From NCBI GenBank assembly GCA_009835005.1, contig WTFG01000003.1:124001-188000 (forward strand): a stretch of 64,000 bases of DNA, given 5' to 3'. A program made the position numbers and the translations under genes. Every line of letters begins with the position of its first letter. Position 1 is the stretch's first letter. The notes below the pieces were generated by a model, which was not told the origin of the DNA, ran no database searches, and saw only the letters and a list, made by a program, of their open reading frames with translations. Of this stretch, positions 42,547 to 51,917 are shown in pieces. This DNA comes from Flavobacteriaceae bacterium Ap0902. GTDB taxonomy: Bacteria > Bacteroidota > Bacteroidia > Flavobacteriales > Weeksellaceae.

Positions 42547-43755
42547 TTAATAATTAAATTGTAACTGTAATTGCATCCAAGTAGTGTCCATTAGTCCATT
42601 GGTAGGTTGTTCTTTATCATACTGATCTATAATGACTACTAGACTAGTTTTAAAGTTATTTCCTATATTCATTCCTATCATTGGTGTAATGGTAGTTCTT
42701 TTGTTTTTATCTTCTTCTAGATTGGTGTATAGAGATTCATATCTGCAACTAAGTTCCAAAGATTGGATATGAGGTGAATTCATAGCTAAAACCAATTCTG
42801 GTATAAAATACCATCCTCTAAATTTATAATCATCTATAAACTCATTGGTAATCCCTTGTCTAATAGCATCTCCTATGTTATGTCCAAAAGCATAACTGAA
42901 TTCTGTATTCAAAGCTAATTGTGATGATAGACCATGACTGGTTTTAAAATCAAATGCAGCTGCATTAACATCTTCTTCTAAATGTTTTGCAAAAGCATAG
43001 TTAGCGCCAATTTCCACGCCAGGAATGGCTGTTAATACCAAACGTGAAGATAAGTTCTTATTAGAATCATTATCCGTGATTCTATTTTTACCATTACCAT
43101 TATAAGCATTTAAATAATATTTAATAGGGATATTATTTTCATTCAAATCACCATAAATAGACACACCCATTTGAAAACTCTGCCATTGACTATTTCCCAT
43201 AACAGAGTATGCATTACTCCAAGTATAGGATTTATGGTTTGCGATACCGTAGGTGTCTTCTATTCCAAAATAAGGTCTAAATTGACCTACCTTTACATTA
43301 AAAGCCTTGTCATGTGCATAAGTAACAGATGCTATTTCCAACACCCTTCTGCTTAAATCTTCTCTTTGAAAATCTGCCAAATTCAATAGAAGATTGGCTT
43401 TAATCTTAGGTGTAATTTGAAAAGCCCCATTCACGCGGGCATATTTTAAATAAAAATTATTAGATGCTTCCTCATCATTTTCTATGTATTTTCCTGTGGC
43501 ACTGGTATGATCATTTAAACCAAAACTATAACCTCCAATTAAGAAAAAACCGAATTTCCCATGGGGTTTATAGGTCTGAATCGAATTCAAAAGTGAATTT
43601 GAAGTAACTTCCTCATTTTCTTGATTTCTAGAAATAATTTTAATTTCTTCCTGACCTACCACTTCTGTGCTAATTTTTGAAGTTTCCTGTCCCTGAACTG
43701 TTCCTAATAATATAGAGCACAAGAAAGCTAAACGCAAGTATAATATTCTCTTCAT
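42547..43755 (-). CDS. Phosphate-selective porin O/P family protein
   Basis: A 402-aa outer-membrane porin with signal peptide MKRILYLRLAFLCSILLGTVQGQ and a short polar region before the barrel. Recognisable stretches are FFLIGGYSFGLNDH, YLKYARVNGAFQITPKIKA, NVKVGQFRPYFGIED and GVSIYGDL, typical of the OprO/OprP group; the chain ends with an aromatic residue (LQLQFNY). Substrate selectivity cannot be read from sequence. The decayed small gene follows 12 bases later. A PiT phosphate transporter lies 4 kb away. Confidence 0.75.
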   Translation of the reverse strand: MKRILYLRLAFLCSILLGTVQGQETSKISTEVVGQEEIKIISRNQENEEVTSNSLLNSIQTYKPHGKFGFFLIGGYSFGLNDHTSATGKYIENDEEASNNFYLKYARVNGAFQITPKIKANLLLNLADFQREDLSRRVLEIASVTYAHDKAFNVKVGQFRPYFGIEDTYGIANHKSYTWSNAYSVMGNSQWQSFQMGVSIYGDLNENNIPIKYYLNAYNGNGKNRITDNDSNKNLSSRLVLTAIPGVEIGANYAFAKHLEEDVNAAAFDFKTSHGLSSQLALNTEFSYAFGHNIGDAIRQGITNEFIDDYKFRGWYFIPELVLAMNSPHIQSLELSCRYESLYTNLEEDKNKRTTITPMIGMNIGNNFKTSLVVIIDQYDKEQPTNGLMDTTWMQLQLQFNY

Positions 43756-43906
43756 GAATAATGATTTTAGTGAAATAAAGGTATATCTATTTTAGAAATC
43801 AATTTTCATGAATAAACATGAATAATGTCAAACTTTTTATAAAAATACACTTTACGGGATAGTGTCTATGTTCTTATTGTTAAATAAAATTATTCATATG
43901 TAAATT

Positions 43907-43938
43907 AAAAAAAAAGACCTCAACTTAAAGTCAAGGTC
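43907..43938 (-). terminator. Rho-independent terminator after the NlpE-like gene
   Basis: On the minus strand GACCTTGACTT pairs with AAGTTGAGGTC (two wobble pairs) and is followed by nine T residues. Confidence 0.75.
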
Positions 43939-43984
43939 CATTTCATTAATTTATTATATGCTGCGTTAGAAAACTATAATTTTC

Positions 43985-44464
43985 TTATTGTTTAATTAAC
44001 ACATAATTCTCTGCTAATTCTCCTTCTACCACATTACCATCTGCATCTAAAGCTAAAATTCTTCCTTCTTCTACTTTATACATTCTATTGTTGGCAGCGT
44101 CATCATTTGGAGTCAATGTAACTACAGTTCCTTCCTCATTCCAAACAAAAGAACCATTTTCAGAAAATTTAGTTTCCTCTTCTTCTCCTAAATATTCCTC
44201 CTCTTTCGTGTACGTTCCATCCTCATTTAGCGTAATCTCTGTATCAATCCCTTCGCATGAAGCACATGGTACAATACCTTGATAAGTCCCTGCCCAATCC
44301 AAGGAGGTTTGCGAATTATCTGTTAGCATAGTATCTGTTCTGTCTACATCATCCTCTACTACAACAGCGTCATCATTCATATCTGTAACAACTTCGTCCG
44401 ATTTCTTCTCACATGATGTCAACACTAAACCTGCTGTCATCATTGTTAATATTACTTTTTTCAT
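43985..44464 (-). CDS. NlpE-like copper-resistance lipoprotein
   Basis: A 159-aa lipoprotein with lipobox LVLTSC (C18) and an acidic linker. Residues about 73-155 form the NlpE N-terminal barrel: WAGTYQGIVPCASCEGIDTE with the CxxC, then ITLNEDGTYTKEEEYLG and GSFVWNEEGTVVTL. In E. coli NlpE senses envelope stress and copper; here only the small lipocalin-like domain is present. Its own terminator follows, and about 250 bases of featureless AT-rich DNA lie upstream. Confidence 0.8.
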   Translation of the reverse strand: MKKVILTMMTAGLVLTSCEKKSDEVVTDMNDDAVVVEDDVDRTDTMLTDNSQTSLDWAGTYQGIVPCASCEGIDTEITLNEDGTYTKEEEYLGEEEETKFSENGSFVWNEEGTVVTLTPNDDAANNRMYKVEEGRILALDADGNVVEGELAENYVLIKQ

Positions 44465-44717
44465 AATTCTAATATTTACTTTTATTTGCTATCTAAAACA
44501 AAGTGTATGCCAACTGGCTTTAGTTTTAACTAATTTTTATATTTTAACACATGAGAATTCTTAAATATCTAAGGAATGCAAGTTTAATTCTATAAGCATT
44601 AAAATTGATTATAAACTGCTTTTAATATAAATTTTATAAAAAGCTATCTATATGAACACCAAAAAATTGATATGAATATTTAAAATTATTTTTGTCAAAT
44701 TCCATCCATTTCTTATA

Positions 44718-44920
44718 AATCATCGTCTATATAAATAGAACACAGCTAATAGCAGTAAAAACCATACCGATAGACAATGAAGATGAGATAACTTGTGGTT
44801 GAAGATGGAGAAAGATTGTACCGTGACCATAACGGTTTTAGATTTGGTGTAGGTGCATATGCAGGTGTTTTAATTATTAATCAAAAAGAGTCGCGCATTA
44901 GCATGGCTCCCTTTGATTGA
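44718..44920 (+). pseudogene. Remnant of an outer-membrane beta-barrel protein
   Basis: Two short open stretches in different frames abut: one reading TQLIAVKTIPIDNEDEI up to about 44800 and one reading VEDGERLYRDHNGFRFGVGA from 44798 and ending at TGA 44918-44920. The motif D-x-N-G-F-R-x-G-V-G is familiar from Flavobacterial outer-membrane barrel proteins. There is no start codon or signal peptide, and the flanks are random AT-rich DNA, so this is a decayed piece. Assignment is tentative. Confidence 0.35.
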
Positions 44921-44949
44921 TTAGCATATTTTTAAGACGAATGTTATAA

Positions 44950-47364
44950 TTATCCCTTCGTTTTTAATAAAGCTATATCCAAAACCTCTTCCATGGTTTT
45001 TACATAATTAAAAATCAATCCTTTAACATAGGTTTTCTCTATCTCTAAAACGTCTTTTCTATTGTCTTCTGACAATACAATTTGCTTAATACCAGCCCGT
45101 TTGGCAGCCAGTATTTTCTCTTTGATTCCACCCACAGGTAACACCTTACCACGGAGTGTAATTTCCCCTGTCATAGCAATATTCGCTTTTACTTTTCTTC
45201 TAGTAAAAGTAGACACAATAGAAGTGAGCATAGTAACACCAGCAGATGGTCCATCCTTTGGTACAGCACCTTCTGGTACATGAACATGCACATTGCTTTT
45301 CTCTATTAAATCTAGTGGAATTCCTAATTTCTCATGGTGTGCCTTGATATATTCTAAAGCAATTTGTGCAGACTCTTTCATCACTTTACCCAAATTACCC
45401 GTCATACTCAAATCACCATTTCCTTTAGATATAATGGATTCTATAAAGAGAATATCACCGCCAACACTAGTCCATGCAAGACCGGTTACAACTCCTGGAA
45501 CTAGATTGTTTTCATATTTATTAGCCTCTCTAGGTGGACCTAAAATTTCTTCTAATTTGGCTTTGGTAAATTTAGGTTCTATTTCCTTATCCATAGCAGT
45601 ATCTTTAGCCGCATTTCTAACGACTTTGGCAATATGCTTTTCTAGGGTTCTAACCCCCGATTCGCGCGTATAGCCATCCACTATAAATTCTAATTCTCTT
45701 TTACCCAGAACCACATCACCTTTTTGGAGACCATGAGCCTCTAATTGTTTTGGTAACAAGTATTTTTTAGCAATTTGTGTTTTTTCTTCTACCGTATAAC
45801 CATGAATTTGAACCATTTCCATACGATCTCTTAACGGTGCTGGAATTTGAGATACATCATTGGCTGTGGCAATAAATAAGACCTTAGACAAATCATAACC
45901 CATCTCTAGGTAATTATCATAAAATGCTGTATTCTGTTCTGGATCCAAGACCTCTAGCATAGCAGAAGTTGGATCTCCATGTGCACTTCTGCTCAATTTA
46001 TCTATCTCATCCAGAACAAAAACTGGATTGGAAGTCCCTGCTTTTTTAATATTCTGCAAAATTCTACCCGGCATGGCTCCAATATAGGTTTTCCTATGCC
46101 CTCTGATTTCTGATTCATCATGAAGCCCCCCTAAAGACATTCGTTGATATGCTCTGTTCAATGCTCTTGCAATGGATTTACCCAAAGAAGTTTTACCTAC
46201 ACCAGGAGGTCCATATAAACAGATAATAGGAGATTTCATATCTTGTTTAAGTTTCAATACGGCGAGGTATTCCAATACGCGCTCCTTAACTTTCTCTAGA
46301 CCATAATGATCCTCATCCAAGACTTTTTCTGCTCTTTTTAAATCTAGTTTATCTTTAGAAGTCATGTCCCAAGGCAAATCAAGCATAAACTCTAAATAGT
46401 TTCTTTGGATAGAAAATTCTGGCATCTGTGGGTTCAAACGTTGCATCCGTTTAAGTTCCTTATCAAAATGCTCTGCAACATCTTCACTCCATTGCTTTTG
46501 GGTGGCACGTTCTCGTAATTCATTCACCTCTTCCTCTTGCGTATTACCACCAAGCTCCTCTTGAATAGTCCTCATCTGTTGATTCAAGAAATATTCACGC
46601 TGTTGCTGATCCATCTCTGATCGCGTTTTAGAGTGAATATCATTTTTCAACTTCACTTTCTGTAACTCTACATTGAGGTGACGCAAAGTTTCTGTAGCCC
46701 GAAACTTTTGATTGGATTCACTAAGTAATTTTTGTTTCTGATCCATTCTTAAATCCATATTAGAAGCCACATAATTGACTAAAAAAGATGGACTTTCTAT
46801 GGATTGAACTGCAAAAGTCGCCTCAGAAGGTATATTAGGGTTATTTTTGATAATCTCTACAGCCACTTCCTTAATAGAATCTATAATAGCTTTATATTCT
46901 TCATCTATTTCTGTAGGCTTAATCTCCTGGATTAAATCTATTTTAGCCTTAAAATAAGGTTCTGTTGTTGTGAATTCTTCTATTCTAAATCTTCTAAGAC
47001 CTTGTAAAATGACGGTGGTATTACCATCTGGCAATTTAATCATTTTATGAATCTTTGCCGCAGTCCCGATTATATTAATATCCTGTATATCTGGATCATC
47101 ATTAGAGGCATCTTTCTGCGTAGTTACCCCAATAATCTGTTTATCTTTGTAAGCGTCTCTTAATAGTTTTAAGGACTTATCTCTACCAGCAGAAATTGGA
47201 ATTACCACACCTGGGAACAGGACTGTATTTCTTAAAGGCAAAATTGCAAGCTCCGCGGGCGTATCTGTATTTAATAGGCTATCCTCTTCATCTTTAGACA
47301 ACAAAGGGATAAACTCAGAATCTTCTGTAATATTTTCTGTTAATGACAAATTGTCTAGAATCAT
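44950..47364 (-). CDS. lon: ATP-dependent protease La
   Basis: An 804-aa LonA. The N-terminal substrate domain begins ELAILPLRNTVLFPGVVIPI; the AAA+ module has GPPGVGKTSLGKSIA and VFVLDEIDKLSRS; the protease part has the Ser-Lys dyad S707 in PKDGPSAGVTM and K750 in GGIKEKILAAK. It degrades misfolded and regulatory proteins. A 17-bp region with a perfect GCTGAC/GTCAGC palindrome lies 28 bases upstream and may be a stress operator. No TAnnTTTG box is evident, consistent with non-standard control. Confidence 0.97.
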   Translation of the reverse strand: MILDNLSLTENITEDSEFIPLLSKDEEDSLLNTDTPAELAILPLRNTVLFPGVVIPISAGRDKSLKLLRDAYKDKQIIGVTTQKDASNDDPDIQDINIIGTAAKIHKMIKLPDGNTTVILQGLRRFRIEEFTTTEPYFKAKIDLIQEIKPTEIDEEYKAIIDSIKEVAVEIIKNNPNIPSEATFAVQSIESPSFLVNYVASNMDLRMDQKQKLLSESNQKFRATETLRHLNVELQKVKLKNDIHSKTRSEMDQQQREYFLNQQMRTIQEELGGNTQEEEVNELRERATQKQWSEDVAEHFDKELKRMQRLNPQMPEFSIQRNYLEFMLDLPWDMTSKDKLDLKRAEKVLDEDHYGLEKVKERVLEYLAVLKLKQDMKSPIICLYGPPGVGKTSLGKSIARALNRAYQRMSLGGLHDESEIRGHRKTYIGAMPGRILQNIKKAGTSNPVFVLDEIDKLSRSAHGDPTSAMLEVLDPEQNTAFYDNYLEMGYDLSKVLFIATANDVSQIPAPLRDRMEMVQIHGYTVEEKTQIAKKYLLPKQLEAHGLQKGDVVLGKRELEFIVDGYTRESGVRTLEKHIAKVVRNAAKDTAMDKEIEPKFTKAKLEEILGPPREANKYENNLVPGVVTGLAWTSVGGDILFIESIISKGNGDLSMTGNLGKVMKESAQIALEYIKAHHEKLGIPLDLIEKSNVHVHVPEGAVPKDGPSAGVTMLTSIVSTFTRRKVKANIAMTGEITLRGKVLPVGGIKEKILAAKRAGIKQIVLSEDNRKDVLEIEKTYVKGLIFNYVKTMEEVLDIALLKTKG

Positions 47365-47391
47365 AATTTAATAATTTAATCGAAAGGTGGC

Positions 47392-47408
47392 GCTGACTAA
47401 TTGTCAGC
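47392..47408. promoter_or_regulatory. Palindrome upstream of lon, candidate heat-shock or stress operator
   Basis: GCTGAC-TAATT-GTCAGC is a perfect inverted repeat centred about 36 bases before the lon start. A related TGACAAATTGTC occurs at 47344-47355 within the first lon codons. There is no T-run, so it is not a terminator. Confidence 0.45.
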
Positions 47409-47548
47409 AAACCCATGAGAGGAGGTAATTCGTAAATAATTGATAATTAACAACTTAAATTTAAAATCAATCCTCTCCCTCTTCGAGCAGATTATAAATT
47501 CAAAGCACGTGCCATGCTTGTTCTTTTTAATTTACTCATAACGAGATT

Positions 47549-47582
47549 AAAAAAGCCAATTGAGAATAGTCCCAATTGGCTT
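47549..47582 (-). terminator. Rho-independent terminator after the phosphate transporter
   Basis: AAGCCAATTG (47553-47562) pairs perfectly with CAATTGGCTT (47573-47582), followed by T6 on the minus strand; 38 bases beyond the stop at 47621. Confidence 0.85.
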
Positions 47583-47620
47583 ACCATAATTTATATCATC
47601 TTAATGTAAAGAATGAAATT

Positions 47621-49933
47621 TTATTTAGTTAATCTACCCTCTTTGTGTATTCTAAAATATAGTTTCACAAATCTTGCCGCTACAGCTACTAAATCCTTCA
47701 TTTCTAATAATAAGGTAAAATATAACGAGGTATTTTTAAATCCATAAGTCTTACTCATGATTCCGTGAATTTGCTCACTGGTAGCTTCTTCAACTTCTCT
47801 CAAAAATTTATTTTTTCTTACAAGCAATTCTTCTACAGCGGCATCTGTAAAATTACCTGTGACCACAATTTCTCTAATATAATCCAAATAATCCGATAAT
47901 AAATCTCTTAAAACATCTAAATGATCACATTGTTCATCTGTCAATGGTTTGTGATTATTTTTCACGTGAACAGTAGAAGACTCTACAATTAGACCCAAAC
48001 TCTGCAAGATATCTTGCATCAAATCATAAGTCAAAACATAGAGATGGGAGGACGTCGTCTCATCAGAATTATTCTTTTTGATGATTTTGAATAAACCATT
48101 CTTCACCATGGCGTATTCATCATTCAGGTGAGCTAATTTTTTATTGGCCCGTTCTAATGCTTTTTTATTTTCTTTTGCGATACCTATATAGGTGAGTTCT
48201 AAAGTCCGCTTAATATCTACAAAAGAATCAGAAACACTTTCTGATAAATTGCTCAATGTTTCATTGACATCCTTGTAGTTGATAGAAGTCTTTTCTTCTG
48301 CTAATTTATCTTTTTCAACCTTGGCGCTATGATGTTTAGAAGTTTTATAAATACTGAAGGCTACTAATAGAACTAATCCTATGATTCCATAAATACCACC
48401 GAAATACATTATGGTTGCAAATATCGCCGCCACAGTTGTCGCTATAAGCGCTGTTAAGAACCAGCCTCCAATTACACTCATCACTCCAGAAATTCTATAC
48501 ACAGCACTTTCACGTCCCCAAGCCCGATCTGCTAAGGATGTACCCATGGCTACCATAAATGAAACATAAGTAGTAGATAATGGTAATTTTAAATCGGTTG
48601 CAATGGCTATCAAAATAGAAGCTGTAACTAAATTCACAGAGGCTCTGACTAAATCAAAATGTGCAGATGTCTCTTCATTTTCTGTTACATCCACAGGTGC
48701 AAATCTATTTTTGAGACTATTATTGAATGAATTAGGTAAAATTCTAGAGAGCCAATTATTCATGGTCGATGTTCCATTCACAATTCCTCTAGCTACAAGG
48801 TTGGATGAGAAACGCTCATCTATCTCTGATTGGGCTCCCAATTTTATTTCTGTCTCTGTAACACTTCTGGCTTTTTTGGAAAACCATAAGGTAAGCGTCA
48901 TAATCACTCCTGCGAGCATCAGCATAAAGTATGGTGTTGCTACTTTTCCAGCCAAGGCCGTCATTAATAATGTATCTGGATGCCCTTCGCTCACCCATAT
49001 ATTATAAGATTGCCAACCTGCAATAGGCACCCCTATGAAATTCACCAAGTCATTCCCTGCAAAAGCCATCGCTAATGAGAAAGTACCGAAAAGCACAACC
49101 AACTTCAATGGATTGATTTTTTTGTACTGTAAAAAGAACATGATGATAGAAGAAATTAAAAAGGCTATTATTAAGAATAATACAATATGGGTAGCCACCC
49201 AATTATAAAAAATAGAGAATGATCGTTGAAATTCATTCATGTTCGCAGGATCCACGCCTTTCGCAACAGAACCCATCCCTTTAAATATTAAAAAATAGCT
49301 AATAGCAGCAAATGCGATCCCACTGAATATAGTTCCTATTATTTTGAGTCTATTATAATATCTAAAGGAAAAGAAAAATCTTGAGATAAATTGAACGATC
49401 GCTCCTACAGTAAATGCTATCGCTACAGAGAGCAAGATACTGACTATAATCTCAGAAGCTTTTTCCCAGTTCATAAACCCAATAACACCTGTGTCTGGAT
49501 TGTTATGATTGAATAAGAAATTCATTGGTAACCCACCCTGCAATACTTTGATGGTAGACAAAGCAAGTGACGCCCCTAAAATCTCAAATACAATGGAGAC
49601 TGTGGTAGAGGTAGGCATCCCAAAGGTGTTAAACAAATCCAGCAAAATAATGTCTGTAATCATCACCGCCAGAAACAGAATCATAATCTCTGTAAAATAA
49701 AAGTGTTGCGGATTAAAGATTCCTTTCCTTGCTACTTCCATCATGCCGCCAGAAGTCATAGCACCTAACATAATACCTACAGAGGCAATAATCATAATAG
49801 TTCTCCATTTGGCAGCATTAGATCCAATGGCAGAATTCAAGAAATTCACAGCATCGTTACTCACACCTACAACGAGATCAAAAACTGCCAAAATGAATAG
49901 TAACCCAACAATAAATAAATACAAACTTTCCAT
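47621..49933 (-). CDS. PiT-family inorganic phosphate transporter with long C-terminal cytoplasmic domain
   Basis: A 770-aa PHO4/PiT transporter. The two family signatures are VGVSNDAVNFLNSAIGSNAA near the N-terminus and a second GNDLVNFIGVPIAG; FGMPTSTTVSIVFEILGAS and LPLSTTYVSFMVAMGTSL mark the paired repeats. About 12 membrane helices end near residue 545. The remaining 225 residues are soluble and helical (NETLSNLSESVSDSFVDI, IGIAKENKKALERANKKL) and resemble a PhoU-like bundle, much longer than bacterial PitA. Symport of phosphate with H+ or Na+ is expected. Confidence 0.9.
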   Translation of the reverse strand: MESLYLFIVGLLFILAVFDLVVGVSNDAVNFLNSAIGSNAAKWRTIMIIASVGIMLGAMTSGGMMEVARKGIFNPQHFYFTEIMILFLAVMITDIILLDLFNTFGMPTSTTVSIVFEILGASLALSTIKVLQGGLPMNFLFNHNNPDTGVIGFMNWEKASEIIVSILLSVAIAFTVGAIVQFISRFFFSFRYYNRLKIIGTIFSGIAFAAISYFLIFKGMGSVAKGVDPANMNEFQRSFSIFYNWVATHIVLFLIIAFLISSIIMFFLQYKKINPLKLVVLFGTFSLAMAFAGNDLVNFIGVPIAGWQSYNIWVSEGHPDTLLMTALAGKVATPYFMLMLAGVIMTLTLWFSKKARSVTETEIKLGAQSEIDERFSSNLVARGIVNGTSTMNNWLSRILPNSFNNSLKNRFAPVDVTENEETSAHFDLVRASVNLVTASILIAIATDLKLPLSTTYVSFMVAMGTSLADRAWGRESAVYRISGVMSVIGGWFLTALIATTVAAIFATIMYFGGIYGIIGLVLLVAFSIYKTSKHHSAKVEKDKLAEEKTSINYKDVNETLSNLSESVSDSFVDIKRTLELTYIGIAKENKKALERANKKLAHLNDEYAMVKNGLFKIIKKNNSDETTSSHLYVLTYDLMQDILQSLGLIVESSTVHVKNNHKPLTDEQCDHLDVLRDLLSDYLDYIREIVVTGNFTDAAVEELLVRKNKFLREVEEATSEQIHGIMSKTYGFKNTSLYFTLLLEMKDLVAVAARFVKLYFRIHKEGRLTK

Positions 49934-49959
49934 AAATATGTTTTAAGCTAATTTTGCGT

Positions 49960-49967
49960 CAAAAGTA
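49960..49967 (-). promoter_or_regulatory. Putative -7 promoter box (TACTTTTG) for the PiT gene
   Basis: TAnnTTTG match on the minus strand, 26 bases before the ATG at 49933. Confidence 0.5.
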
Positions 49968-50085
49968 ATAGAATTTTAACTTTTCTATGTTAAATTTACG
50001 TTGCTATTTTAAGTAACATTTAATTATGATTGATTTGAAGGGTTTTTGTCCATATAATATTCTTTAAATTTAGTTATAAAAACTT

Positions 50086-50093
50086 TATATTTG
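50086..50093 (+). promoter_or_regulatory. Putative -7 promoter box (TATATTTG) for fabD
   Basis: Perfect TAnnTTTG match, 15 bases before the fabD ATG at 50109; it overlaps the longer in-frame TTG start and argues against it. Confidence 0.55.
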
Positions 50094-50108
50094 GATAAAA
50101 TAAAGGTT

Positions 50109-50984
50109 ATGAAAGCATATGTTTTTCCTGGGCAGGGTGCTCAATTCACGGGAATGGGCAAAGATTTATATGATAAAAGCAATGTAATTAAAGGGCTTTT
50201 TGAACAAGCCAACCAAATCCTTGGGTTTGATATCCGTAAAATCATGTTTGAGGGTACTAAAGAGGAATTAAAACAAACCAATGTTACGCAACCTGCTATA
50301 TTTTTGCATTCCGTTGCTGCTGTACAAAGTATAGAAAGTTTTGAAGCCTCTGCAGTTGCTGGGCATTCCCTTGGGGAATTTTCTGCCTTGGTAGCTGCCA
50401 ATGTCCTATCTTTTGCAGATGGTATGCGTTTGGTTTCTGAAAGAGCAGAAGCCATGCAAGAAGCTATTTTAATACAACCTTCTACCATGGCTGCAATCTT
50501 AGGGTTAGAAGATAAAGTTGTAGAGGATATATGCCAAAATACAGAAGGCATTGTGGTTCCAGCCAATTATAATTGCCCAGGTCAATTGGTGATTTCTGGT
50601 GAAATAGAAGCGGTAGAAAAAGCATGTGAGAAAGCCAAAGAAGCTGGTGCTAAAAGAGCCTTGATCTTACCCGTTGGCGGGGCATTCCATTCTCCTTTGA
50701 TGGCACCGGCAAGAGATAGATTAAAAAATGCTATAGAAGAAGTAAGTTTTAATATACCTATTTGTCCTATTTATCAAAATGTGACCACAACTGCAGTCAT
50801 AGAACCAGAAGAAATTAAATCTAACTTAATTGCTCAACTCACCTCCCCAGTTAAATGGACTCAATCCATCCAAAATATGTGGAATGATGGAATCACTTCT
50901 TATTTAGAAATTGGTCCAGGAAAGACATTGCAAGGTTTAATTAGAAAGATAGAAAGAAAGGCAGAAATCGGAGGAATATCATAA
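50109..50984 (+). CDS. fabD: Malonyl-CoA:ACP transacylase
   Basis: A 291-aa FabD that loads malonyl groups onto acyl carrier protein. It begins MKAYVFPGQGAQFTGMGKD; the nucleophile elbow is AGHSLGEFSALVAAN, and GGAFHSPLM carries the catalytic His; the QPAIFLHS and NYNCPGQLVISG stretches are typical. The gene overlaps the next one by a single base (TAATG), so translation is coupled with the GHMP kinase. Other fab genes are not nearby; accA is 19 kb away. Confidence 0.95.
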   Translation: MKAYVFPGQGAQFTGMGKDLYDKSNVIKGLFEQANQILGFDIRKIMFEGTKEELKQTNVTQPAIFLHSVAAVQSIESFEASAVAGHSLGEFSALVAANVLSFADGMRLVSERAEAMQEAILIQPSTMAAILGLEDKVVEDICQNTEGIVVPANYNCPGQLVISGEIEAVEKACEKAKEAGAKRALILPVGGAFHSPLMAPARDRLKNAIEEVSFNIPICPIYQNVTTTAVIEPEEIKSNLIAQLTSPVKWTQSIQNMWNDGITSYLEIGPGKTLQGLIRKIERKAEIGGIS

Positions 50985-51916
50985 TGACAAAAAATAAAGA
51001 AGAAACTTATTTCGCCCATGGTAAACTTCTTTTAACGGGAGAATACGTTGTATTAGATGGGGCAAAAGCTATTGGCTTACCCTCTAAACTTGGTCAACAT
51101 TTAACGGTCTCAACTTTAGATGATAAACCTGGTTCTATTTTCTGGTCTGCAAAATTAGTTGATGGTAGCGTATGGTTTCAAGCAGAAATTTCCGTGATTG
51201 ATTTTTCTACTATTGAAACTAATAATATAGAAAAGGCGAGCGTCATTGCCTCTATTTTAAGAGTAATTAAGGAATTAAACCCTGGTGCATTTTCAAATGA
51301 AAAAGGTTATTCTTTTGAGACCTCTTTAGACTTCCCTCATGATTGGGGCTTGGGTTCAAGCTCTACATTGCTAGTCTTGTTAAGTAAATTTGCCCATATC
51401 AACGCCTTTGAATTATCAGAGAAAACCTTTGGAGGCAGCGGTTATGATATTAGTTGCGCGATGATGCCAAAAACACAATTTTACCAATTATACAAAAATC
51501 AGCGCAAAGTTAACTTCGTTCAATTGCCGAGTTTCGTGAAAGAGAATACCTATTTTGTTTATCTAAACCAAAAACAAAATAGCAGAGAAGGTATAGCGCA
51601 GTATAAAAATATTCCTCTTAGCAAATCGTTGATTAAATCTATTACAGCCATTAGTGAGGAAATAGTTAAATCACCAGATCTATATGAATTTGAAGACCAT
51701 CTATTTGTGCATGAAGCTTTAATCTCTGATCATTTAGGAATCCCAACGATACAGCAAAGTTTTTTTCCAGACTATCAAGAGGGAGTTATCAAAAGTCTTG
51801 GTGCCTGGGGTGGTGACTTTATTCTGGTTACAGCAGAGCAAAGGAAAAGCCTTTCTTATTTTCAAAAGAAAGGCTTTGATACTATATTAAGTTGGAAGGA
51901 AATCATTCAAGATTAA
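50984..51916 (+). CDS. GYDIA-family GHMP kinase
   Basis: A 310-aa GHMP-superfamily kinase related to mevalonate kinases. It has the N-terminal AHGKLLLTGEYVVLDGAKAI, the ATP loop in DWGLGSSSTLLVLLSKFA, and the segment GGSGYDISCAMM that gives the family its name, here with Ser in place of Ala. The C-terminal part has GIPTIQQSFFPDY and LGAWGGDFILV. Its substrate is not established; in Flavobacteria it is thought to belong to mevalonate-pathway kinases. It is coupled to fabD by a one-base overlap. Confidence 0.85.
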   Translation: MTKNKEETYFAHGKLLLTGEYVVLDGAKAIGLPSKLGQHLTVSTLDDKPGSIFWSAKLVDGSVWFQAEISVIDFSTIETNNIEKASVIASILRVIKELNPGAFSNEKGYSFETSLDFPHDWGLGSSSTLLVLLSKFAHINAFELSEKTFGGSGYDISCAMMPKTQFYQLYKNQRKVNFVQLPSFVKENTYFVYLNQKQNSREGIAQYKNIPLSKSLIKSITAISEEIVKSPDLYEFEDHLFVHEALISDHLGIPTIQQSFFPDYQEGVIKSLGAWGGDFILVTAEQRKSLSYFQKKGFDTILSWKEIIQD

Positions 51917-51917
51917 A

